NCBI RefSeq assembly: GCF_958450345.1
Contig: NC_088780.1
Coordinates: 39,393,667 to 39,457,666 of the forward strand
Length of the DNA stretch: 64,000 bases
Reading direction: 5' to 3'
Origin: Calliphora vicina
Taxonomy: Eukaryota; Arthropoda; Insecta; Diptera; Calliphoridae
Below, one piece after another: positions 55,553-64,000 of this stretch. Made by a program: the position numbers and the translations under genes. The stretch's first letter is position 1. Each line of letters starts with the position of its first letter. The notes beneath the pieces are model-generated. The model saw only the letters and a list, made by a program, of their open reading frames with translations. It made no database searches and was not told where the DNA came from.

Positions 55553-57669
55553 TAGGGTGGCCCTTAATAAACGAAAGTTGGATTTTGGCCATTCTCACCC
55601 CCCAGTTTGGTGAACATTAGTAAAAAAATCATCCTGAAAAAATTTTAGGTAAATCGGTTGGGGTTAAGACGTGCCGCAAGCCCTCTGAAGTTTTGAGATG
55701 CATTTACAAGGGGAAAAAATTAATTTTTTTCAGTTTTTGTAAAAATTTTGCCATTAAAAAATTACTTTTGTAATTCAATTTAAAAGAATCGAAATGTGTA
55801 CGTAATTGTCGTTCTAATGAGACATAAAAAACAGAAATCGGTTAAAAAATTTTAAAGTTATTAAAAATTCGCCAGGCCATTAACGTGTCTCAGGCCACTA
55901 GAACAAGAAATGTTGGAACAAAATTAACATATTTTGAGAAATATTAAAATAAAAGCTCATTTTTACTTAAAATATGTCCATATTTACTTGTATATGAGTT
56001 TTTGTCTTCGTAGGATACCGTTAACCTATTCTTAGGTATGAACAAAAAAAATTAATTTTTTTAACGGCAGTTTCAAAACTCCATTTTCAAATTTTTAAAA
56101 ATTTTGTTAAACAAATTTCAGAATTTTTTGATCATCTCATTGGGATTTATTAAGAGTATAATAGGGAATTAAATCGTGAAAAAATTATGAAAATATCTCT
56201 TATAGTTTTTCCGTACCTGCGATTTAAATTTTGAAATTTTCGAGAAAAACCAATTACTTGGCAATTTTTAGGCCAATGAGCTCTATTTTCTTACTATTAT
56301 GAATTTTAAGCAAAACTTAATTAGAATATTATAGTCCAGATAATTCTAAATATACTCTGAAACTTTTACTAAAATCAAAAAACGTTAACCCTTAAATCGT
56401 GAAGGTCAAAGGTCAAATTTTTCAATATTTGGAATTTCTCTTGGAAAGATTTTGAAATGTTCGAAATGTTGTATATTTTTGGGCCGATTTTGATGAAATT
56501 TAACAAAAATATAACACAAAGCCTAGTATTTACAAAAGCAGCAGAAAAATTAAAATTAACCCTATATAGCACTTGGTGTTAAAATGACCCCAAACTTCTA
56601 AAACCATAAAAAATTATGATTTTAAAAGTTTGGTGTCATTTTAACCCCAAGTGCCATTAAGCGTTAATTTCCATTCTTGTGCTGTTATTATAAACCCTAG
56701 AGTTTATGTTATATTTTTGTTAAATTTCATCAAAATCGGCCCAAAAATATACAACATTTCGATCATTTCGAAATCTTTCCAAGAGAAATTCCAAATATTG
56801 AAAAATTTTACCTTTGACCTTCACGATTTAAGGGTTAACGTCTTCCGATTTTAGTAGAAGTTTCAGAGTATATTTGGAATTATCTGGACTATAATATTCT
56901 GAATAGGTTTTACTTAAAATTCATAAGAGTAAGGAAATAGAGCTCATTGGCCTAAAAATTGCCAAATAATTGGTTTTTCTCGAAAATTTCAAAATTTAAA
57001 TCGCAGGTACGGAAAAACTATAAGAGATATTTTCATAATTTTTTCACATTTTTATTCCCTATTATACTCTTAATAAATCCCAATGAGATGATCAAAAAAT
57101 TCTGAAATTTGTTTAACAAAATTTTTAAAAATTTGAAAATGGAGTTTTGAAACTGCCGTTAAAAAAATTAAATTTTTTTGTTCATACCTAAGAATAGGTT
57201 AACGGTATCCTACGAAGACAAAAACTCATATACAAGTAAATATGGACATATTTTAAGTAAAAATGAGCTTTTATTTTAATATTTCTCAAAATATGTTAAT
57301 TTTGTTCCTACATTTCATGTTCTAGTGGCCTGAGACACGTTAATGGCCTGGCGAATTTTTAATAACTTTAACATTTTTTGACCGATTTCTGTTTTTTATG
57401 TCTCATTAGAACGACAATTACGTACACATTTCGATTCTTTTAAATTAAATTACAAAAGTAATTTTTTAATGGCAAAATTTTTACAAAAACTGAAAAAAAT
57501 GCATTTTTTCCCCTTGTAAATCATCTCAAAACTTCAGAGGGCTTGCGGCACGTCTTAACCCCAACCGATTTACCTAAAATTTTTTCAGGATGATTTTTTT
57601 GCTAATGTTCACCAAACTGGAGGGTGAGAATGGCCAAAATCCAACTTTCGTTTATTAAGGGCCACCCTA
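55553..57669. mobile_element. 2117-bp foldback transposon with ~1-kb arms and 8-bp target duplication
   Basis: The ends are TAGGGTGGCCCTTAATAAAC and its exact complement GTTTATTAAGGGCCACCCTA. The 8-bp sequence GTGTTTAT lies on both sides (55545-55552, 57670-57677). Practically the whole element is an inverted repeat: 55553-56600 pairs with 56620-57669, with few substitutions (for example CCTTGTAAATCATCTCAAAA on the right against its mirror at 55700). The centre near 56611 is short. An 8-bp duplication with TAGGGTG ends points to the hAT superfamily. The open frames at 56375-56572 and 56651-56854 are mirror images from the two arms and not genes. Partial relatives lie at 14540-15440 and 32106-32935. 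Confidence 0.85.
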
Positions 57670-57769
57670 GTGTTTATACTAAATTGAGTTAAAAACCACT
57701 AAAATTATTCAAATAACCGGTTATAATTCAATAACGCAAAGTGTTATATAAAAACAAGCAAAAAAATCT

Positions 57770-58800
57770 GTAACGGTAAGTTAAATTTTGAAAACGAACC
57801 TATTTCTCCGTTCATGATCCGATTTCAAACAAATTACATACATATATAGAAAAAACCTCTCCTCGTCGTAGCTAACAATTCTATGTTATAGCTTAGGAGA
57901 TATTCGCATTTGAAAATTAAAATTTAAACATTTTTAACAACAGCGGGTCCAAATGTTTCCATTTCTCCATTTTTCCTTTGTTGGACTAACGAATGCAGGT
58001 TTCTAATAAATAAAGAATTGTTTAAAAAATGCGATTTTTCGCTAGTTTTTTGTGAAAATGTGTAAGGAATTAATACTTTTTGAAAAGCTAATTTTACACA
58101 AAATATTTTAAATGAAAAAAATAAATTCCAATTTAGGGCAAAAATTCTCAAATCGCATTGTAGATATCAAAATATAGTAAACCATTTTAGATGGCTAAAT
58201 ATGTTCTTAATTATTTTGTAAAGGGTTCCAATAACCCCGACCATAATATGGATAGTAAGCCATAAATAAAACATCCCATTTTTGGGATTTTTCAAAGATT
58301 TTTCGCAAAAACAAATTTAAAATTTGTTTTTATTATTGCATTTTTAATATAAAAATCTGTATAGGTACATAACTGTAAAATTTCATTAAAAAATATTCAT
58401 AAATAAAAATTTTATTTCAATTTGCAAAATTTTTATCTTCGCAGAAACTGAATAATTTTTGTAATTGTCAAGTGTTATATACATTTTTAAAAAATTTGTA
58501 TATTTTTTAAAAATGTATATATAAAAAATGTATATATCCCCTATTCATTGATATATAACATGTCTGACTTGTGTTTGTACTCGTGGCAAATTAATTAAAA
58601 AACAAGATAGACGTTTTATATAACAAAGGATATCAATAGACAAAAGCCTACCGCGCACGTGGTGTTCCTATGAGGTCCAAATTCAAAACTTAAACTCGAC
58701 AACACTTCCTCTTTGAGCATTTTAAATTTCATTCAAACCGGACTAACCGTCTATATGTTACAGATTTATTTCCCTCTTTTATCTATACCGCAATGTAACG
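57770..58800. repeat. Repeat family E pieces
   Basis: 57790-58330 follows the distal blocks of family E ('CCATTTTTGGGATTTTTC' and 'AGGGTTCCAATAACCCCGA'), and 58660-58800 is the start of family E on the minus strand ('GAGGGAAATAAATCTGTAAC'). Non-coding. Confidence 0.5.
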
Positions 58801-59168
58801 TACATACATATCGTCACCTTAAATACAAACGGGCCTAAATCTACACTTCTATTTTTTTTACAGGAGAAGCTAAAAACTTTAAAAAATCAATAACAAACAA
58901 TAAAGTATTCTTTGCGTTTGAATTTCTTTAATAATGTTGTAATTTTTGATCTCATGGGTCTAAAAATTTGCGTAAACATGTACCAGCCTTATTCATAATA
59001 AAAATTTAGCATGTAGTTAGCAAGTCGGTTATTCATAATAAAGTTAGTAAACGGTTGCCAAATAGTTGTTAAACTCTTGCTAACGAGTTTCTAAACTCAT
59101 TCTAACTCATTGAAAACAGCTGTTTTGTGTCAAAAAAATAAATTAAAAATTAAAATTTTTGTTTATTA

Positions 59169-60351
59169 ATGAAAATGGACACAATTGATAATTTGGACAC
59201 CTTAAAATTTTTACAAAAACGTTATCGGGCTACAAAAGTTTATAAAAAAAGAAATGATCCATTTGTAGTGTATAGCAACGATGAATTTCGTATAAAATAT
59301 CGATTTTCTAAAGAAAATGCAAAAAAAGTGATAAAATTAGTTGAAAGTGAATTTAAAAACAATGGCAAAGGGAGAGGTGGGTCTATTCCACCTCATATAC
59401 AAGTTTTGGCAGCAATAAGATGTTGGGGCCGCAATTCGGTTCAAGATGATTGTGCAGATTTTCACGGTTTCAGCCAGTCTACAATGAGCAGAATATGCGA
59501 AAAAGTATCCAAGGCCTTAGCTAAAAAGGCTACAACAATTATTAAAATGGCTACATCAGTTGAAGAACAAATTTTAGTCATGGAGAAATTTAAACAAATA
59601 GCTGGTTTTGAAAATGTTATGGGTGCAATTGATTGTACACATATCCGAATCCAAGCTGAAAGTGGCGATGATGCACAATTGTATGTTAATAGGAAAGGGT
59701 ACTTTTCATTAAACGTACAGGTATTATAATTATAAGTTCATTCGTTAATAGAAATATTCATAACAATATTTTAATAAATTATTTTGAAGGCTGTTTGTGA
59801 TGCGTCATTGAAAATTACTGACATTGTTGCCTGTTGGAAAGGAAGCGCTCATGACTCCAGAATTTTTAATGAGAGCAAAATAAAGGAGCGCTTTGAAAAG
59901 AACGAATTTTTGGGTCGCTTAATTGGAGACGGTGGATATAAATGCACAAATTATTTGTTTACACCTATACAAAATCCGAAAGACTCCAAAGAAGACATGT
60001 TTAATAAAGTCCATATCAAAACCAGAAACGTAGTTGAACGACTTTTTGGAGTGTGGAAAAGCAGATTTCGTATACTTTTAGAAAAAATGCGAATGTCTAG
60101 AAAAAATTGCAAAATTCTTATCGTTGCCCTTGCAGTCCTACATAATTTGTCGATTATGTACAAAGAACAAGACTTTTGTAAGATTTTTATTGATATGTTT
60201 ACAAAACACATAAAAAACTTTTTCAAATGTTTATTTTATAGATGATACTGAAGAACCTTTTTATACTGAAAAAGAAAATCATCAAACTTATCAGAATGAT
60301 GTTGAAAATGAAAACATTTCAAGAGCCCTTTATATTCAGCAGCATTTTTAA
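59169..60351 (+). CDS. HARBI1-like Harbinger transposase (3 exons, 349 aa)
   Basis: Exons 59169-59720, 59790-60177 and 60242-60351 join in frame through two short GT-AG introns and give 349 residues, the length typical of HARBI1. Domains: N-terminal helical region, a helix-turn-helix at about residues 74-118 (IPPHIQVLAAIRCWG, then GFSQSTMSRIC), and a DDE_4 nuclease core with D155 (GAIDCTH), D231 (LIGDGGY) and E267 (NVVERLFG), 35 residues after the second Asp. The acidic C-terminal tail (ENHQTYQNDVENENIS) comes from exon 3. No stop or frameshift was found. It cuts and joins the element ends as an endonuclease, in the nucleus, together with the Myb-like partner. A domesticated host gene is unlikely because the terminal repeats flank it. 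Confidence 0.9.
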
Positions 60352-61123
60352 AATTACATGTACAAAGAAAATACAAATGATTTTTATTTGAAATTATCAC
60401 ATTTGGAACTGATTCTAAATAAGTGTTATAGATTCGATACTCTATATTAGGAACAGTTCTTAAATCTTTGATTTTGTTTCGAATTTTCCCACCCAGAACT
60501 AGTGCTAGGGAAGCTTTAGAGATGTTATGAACCTTCTTTAGAACTGTTCTAAAACTGGTTATACTTGCAGCCGTTACACAACTTCCTTTTTTAGAACAAA
60601 TTCTTCCTTGGTTGTATTGAATTTTATAATAATATGGATATACAAAAATAATTTATTTTATTAATTTAATTTTATTAAAAACAAATAATTAAAACTAATT
60701 CAACAATTCATAAATTTGTACTGTGTGGAAAATAATATTTTCTAAAACGAAATATTTGTTTACGATTAATAAAAAATAATATAAATCCATGTTAAATATT
60801 CGAAAAGCGGAACACTACTCGTTAATTCGAATTTTCATTATAAAAAAATTACAAAGATCAATAAAATCTTAAAAAATCTTTATCCCAGAAACCAAAGTAT
60901 ACCTTTCCAAAGGATTGATTAAGCGGCTCTTAATCTTGACTCGGACTCTTTACAATATTTACATCATATGAAGTTAGTTTTCTCCATCAATCCTTTGGAA
61001 AAATATACTTTGATCTTTGGATTAAACATTTTTTTTGGCATGTGCTTTAATCAAAAAAAAAAAATAAAATGTAGTGACTGGCATCTAATAAAATTTGGCA
61101 TCTTTTAATAAGTGGTTGAACTT
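60352..61123. other. Intergenic part of the Harbinger element
   Basis: AT-rich, between the two converging genes. A pair of short inverted phrases (ACCAAAGTATACCTTTCCAA at 60890 and TTGGAAAAATATACTTTGAT at 60995) could form a hairpin and might separate the two transcripts. Confidence 0.4.
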
Positions 61124-61922
61124 TTAAAAATCGTCTGAAATACTTCGATATTGAAATTTCTTTAACTTTTCAATTTCTAGTTTCAATTTTTCCATCTTCA
61201 GTCCATGTTCCTCAATTAATTGTAAAGTTATTATTTCATTTTTCTTTTTTTGCATAAAATGGTTTTCTTCCATAAATTTCATTTCCAATTCTTTTTGTTT
61301 TATACTGACATCAAGTAATTTTATTCTTTTGGAATTCTCATCGAACTTTTCGCTTTTTGTATTTTTTTTTGGCTTTATATTTTCCAAATTAATTTCTTCG
61401 CAATCCAAAATTTCGTTACTGAAATTGATTTCCACTTGTGGATTAGATTTGATTTCATCAATTTTCAAGGGTATTTCAACATTTATTGAATTGCTATCAT
61501 ATATGTTTTTGTCGATTTCAAAATGTTTAGGTAATCGACAAATTAGCTCTTCCTCGACGCTATTTAGAGGCTCAGGAGCTGGACCACCACCTGTCTTCTT
61601 TGTTTGCCGGAGATAGGCAGAATTTTTTGTTTTTGCTAGGGACTTTGTTTTCCTCCACTGGTTCTGAATCTGCTCAATAGATCTTTTGTTTTTTGAAACT
61701 TTATTAAATAAATTGTGTACAGTATTCCAAGCCTCTCTTTTTATTTTATTGGTGTTAGTATCGATCCTTGCATTTTCAATAACTTCCAACTTGTCCAATA
61801 CAAGGTTAGATAGTAAATCCTAAAAATACACCGTGTAAAAACTAATGTGTGCTGGTATAATTTAAACCTACCTTTTCTTCTTGTTCCCAATTCACTGATC
61901 TTTTAGTAGTTTGTTTGTCCAT
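61124..61922 (-). CDS. Harbinger Myb/SANT-like DNA-binding protein (2 exons, 248 aa)
   Basis: Exon 1 is 61872-61922 (17 codons, ending RSVNWEQEEK) and exon 2 is 61124-61819, joined by GTAGGT...TTTTTAG without frame loss. Residues about 8-75 form a Myb/SANT-like trihelix: the first helix Trp (NWEQEEKDLLSNLV), a second around 'REAWNTVHNLFN' and a third 'IEQIQNQWRKTKSLAK'. A GGGPAPEP linker typical of insect Myb/SANT-like (MSANTD-type) proteins follows, then acidic residues and a Lys/Glu-rich coiled coil at the C-terminus (KLLDVSIKQKELEMKFMEEN to EKLKLEIEKLKKF). In characterised Harbinger elements this protein carries the transposase into the nucleus and to the element ends; that role is inferred here. 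Confidence 0.88.
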
Positions 61923-62230
61923 TTTATTTCATTTAAAATTTTTTTTTTTTTAATTATTTTAAATATATTTTTGCAATATGGGGGGAAAACACAAATGTAA
62001 ATGTCAAAATCAGAGTTGATTGTTTTTACATAATGTTGCCATTTCTTTAAGTTCAGTATGGCATCGCAAAATTTCAGAGTTGTAATATAACTACTTAGTT
62101 GACATTTTAAAATTTATTATGAATAAACTTCATGCTAACAATCTTCTAAGCCTAATCAATATTCTAGCAAGCAGCTCGTTGTTTGTGATGTATAAACTGC
62201 TGCCAACTTTTTATTATGAATAAGGCTGGT

Positions 62231-62935
62231 AGTTTGTTACAAAGAACCATAATTAATGAAAAACTCGATTTCAATTGTTTTTGTAGTTACGTCTCTGTGC
62301 ATAATTCGTTTCGAAAGAAAACTTTTTCAAATCAAAACTTGTAGTATTTTCATTATTTTCTCTACATACGAAAATCCTACCAAGTTTAAATTTTTAAATT
62401 TATTGCTAATCAGTGATTCCATTCCTAATTTTTTTGTTGTGTTTGAAGAATTTAGTGGATGACGGGTATTTCTTTTATTATTCTTTTATGTCAACTGTTT
62501 TTCTGTTGCTAGTATCGAAAACTACTATGGGTAGATATAATCAAATCATTCGATCGGCAACAAATCTGTTTAATCTGTGCATAAATAATTCTGTAACTTT
62601 CAGTAGAAAATTTATGTAGAAATTTTCCGGATTTAATCGTCATTTTAGCATACATAAATATGTACATATATTTTCTAAAGATATTTTTCCAAATTACCTA
62701 GTAAATTTTCTATTAAAATAAAATTTCACGGCTTTAAATCATTAAAGTTTAACAAAAATACATAATCTAAAACAATTTATTATAATAGACATGCACAGTA
62801 AAATGTTCAATAACATTTTATTCAATTGCAGAAAAATAATACTGAATTGTTGTAATAACTAAATTAATTTGAATAAAATTTACTAATATAATAATTGTAA
62901 TACAACTCTATCTCAATTATCGCCCATTATTTACA
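62231..62935. other. AT-rich spacer, no gene seen
   Basis: No conserved coding motif or repeat termini; short ORFs here are compositionally random. Confidence 0.3.
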
Positions 62936-63010
62936 AAATACAACTATGTATGTGGTGTAGTAACGGCCATTTACATGGCGACAAGCATGTGCTTGCGCTT
63001 AAACAACGAG

Positions 63011-63018
63011 TATATAAA
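63011..63018 (+). promoter_or_regulatory. TATA-like box of the SERF gene
   Basis: TATATAAA lies about 230 bp upstream of the start codon, giving an expected transcription start near 63040. Just upstream, GGCCATTTACATGGC (62967-62981) holds inverted GCCAT/ATGGC motifs. Promoter use is inferred from position. Confidence 0.35.
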
Positions 63019-63240
63019 AACGAACGAATAATAACAACAAAAAACAAGACTTCAACGAAACGTTGTCATCGCTGAACGGGAGCGCAGAGGAAAAATTAGA
63101 AAAATCCAGAACACAGACGTACAATTTTTGTATAGAAGTTTTGTTAAAAGAAATTGGCGTTTTGGCCACGCAATATAAAAAAAGAGTCCTTGAATTTAAT
63201 TAACTTTCAATAAATTAATTTCAAATACACAACAGCAAAC

Positions 63241-63685
63241 ATGACTCGTAAGTAAAAGTTGTGAAAAGAAAAAAAAATTGTCTAGTGAAAATTTTCTTTT
63301 GCTAGAGGAAGTAAAAAAAAAATTACAAACGTTTGTGCAATAGCTGTTTTAGCTTATCAGTTTTTTTTTGTTGCGAAATGAATGTTTATTTAGTTTTACT
63401 TAGTTATAGGTAGTTTATTTTTAAAATAATTGTGATTGTTGTGTTTGTTTTAGTGCGTGTAAACATTATTTTTAGCTTTTTATACAATTGCTAATTAGAA
63501 ACATGCATATATCGATTTCATTGCCAATTTTTTCGCATTTTAATTATTTTTTCTTCTTTCTTTAATTATTGTTAATTAGGTGGAAATCAACGTGATTTAG
63601 CCCGTCAGAAGAACGCCAAGAAACAAGCTGAATTGACCAAAGGCAAACGTACTGACAATTTAACCGTCGAACAACGTAAACAAAG
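63241..63685 (+). CDS. Serf: SERF family protein (small EDRK-rich factor), exons 1-2, 3' end outside the window
   Basis: Exon 1 is only 63241-63247 (ATGACTC) before GTAAGT; exon 2 is 63580-63685, from an ATTAG acceptor to a GTATTT donor. Joined, they read MTRGNQRDLARQKNAKKQAE, then LTKGKRTDNLTVEQRKQR. The 'MTRGNQR(D/E)LARxKNxKK' start is the invariant signature of SERF/4F5 proteins, small basic nuclear/cytosolic proteins that bind nucleic acid and modify amyloid aggregation. The tiny first exon splitting the Arg codon is a usual feature of such genes. The last exon (rest of the Lys/Glu-rich tail and stop) is not in the 315 bp that remain, so the CDS is partial. Confidence 0.9.
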
Positions 63686-64000
63686 GTATTTAGAAATGTT
63701 TTTTAATATTTATGTGTATTTTATTCATAACTCATTAATATATTCATAAAACAAAAATTATCATATGAACCTGTGCAAATATATCTATAGCGGTCATTGG
63801 CCTTTAAAACAAATAGTAAAAAGTTTGCTATATTTTCTTAAAAACTGAAATAGCTGAACAATTAATTACCGGCAAAAAATATAAAGAAACTGATTTGTTA
63901 ATGTTAAACTAGGGAAAAACGTACTTTTATTGATATTGCAATAGCCACAGGATCAAAAAACCTTGGTTAATATTTACTTGGAGATGTTATTTATGGAACT

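Larger units (their letters stand above)
58982..62230. mobile_element. PIF/Harbinger transposon, apparently intact, 3249 bp
   Basis: Terminal inverted repeats begin ACCAGCCTTATTCATAATAA at both ends (24 bp perfect with the adjoining T, then GCA shared after four mixed bases). Inside are two converging genes: a HARBI1-like nuclease (59169-60351) and a Myb/SANT-like protein (61124-61922), the two-component arrangement of this superfamily. The motif TTATTCATAATAA recurs near each end (58989 and 59029; 62113 and 62211 inverted) and may be the Myb-protein binding site. A clean 3-bp target duplication could not be defined at these boundaries. Confidence 0.88.

Noticed and set aside
56375..56854. 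Pair of similar 65-67-aa open frames on opposite strands
   Set aside because: They are mirror images from the two arms of the foldback element and have no recognisable domain.
59951..60226. Minus-strand open frame inside the Harbinger transposase
   Set aside because: Antisense shadow of exon 2 of the transposase, which carries the catalytic residues.
61329..61616. Plus-strand open frame opposite the Myb/SANT gene
   Set aside because: Antisense shadow; the minus strand has the conserved domain, coiled coil and splice sites.

Overview
The window looks like a piece of a higher-fly (muscoid/calyptrate dipteran, perhaps a blowfly or house-fly relative) chromosome. Evidence: very AT-rich DNA, short GT-AG introns, a fly-like Inr/DPE core promoter, recognisable insect proteins (clip-domain serine protease homologue, mitochondrial ATP synthase epsilon subunit, SERF) and a dense load of dipteran-style DNA transposons and MITEs. 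The genus cannot be fixed from the sequence alone. Only three host genes can be supported. (1) A five-exon, minus-strand gene at 34102-44992 encodes a secreted clip-domain serine protease homologue (396 aa) whose catalytic serine is replaced by glycine. (2) A small plus-strand, intronless ORF at 47871-48068 encodes the mitochondrial F1Fo ATP synthase epsilon subunit (stunted family). (3) The first two exons of a plus-strand SERF gene lie at 63241-63685 and the gene runs off the right edge. A textbook Inr + DPE promoter on the minus strand near 24.55 kb suggests a fourth gene transcribed leftwards whose coding exons I could not find.

Layout. 1-24 kb: no host coding sequence; unique AT-rich DNA mixed with MITEs (Tc1-like, pogo-like, piggyBac-like), a 497-bp hairpin element, a hAT transposase remnant, a Helitron 3' end, a TIR element split by a solo LTR, and mariner and LINE relics. 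24-32 kb: the orphan promoter, a three-level nested insertion (dispersed repeat, then solo LTR, then Transib-like element) and a second Transib-like copy with its own insertion. 33-45 kb: the protease-homologue gene. Its 4.3-kb last intron holds a decayed Tc1 element and mariner and LTR pieces; its 5.1-kb first intron holds a shattered Helitron helicase gene, a triplicated 330-bp repeat and MITEs. 45-53 kb: a Tc1 remnant with doubled terminal repeats, the ATP synthase gene with a MITE just upstream, and clustered MITEs and LTR pieces. 53-58.8 kb: a Harbinger-like MITE and a 2.1-kb foldback element with an 8-bp target duplication. 58.98-62.23 kb: an apparently intact two-gene PIF/Harbinger transposon with HARBI1-like nuclease and Myb/SANT-like partner converging tail to tail. 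62.9-64 kb: SERF promoter and 5' exons.

The host genes show no shared pathway. Most of the biology visible here is transposon biology: nested insertions, repeated use of one target motif by an LTR family, and non-autonomous elements derived from at least seven DNA transposon groups. All family assignments are by reading translated motifs, terminal repeats and target duplications; no database search was possible.
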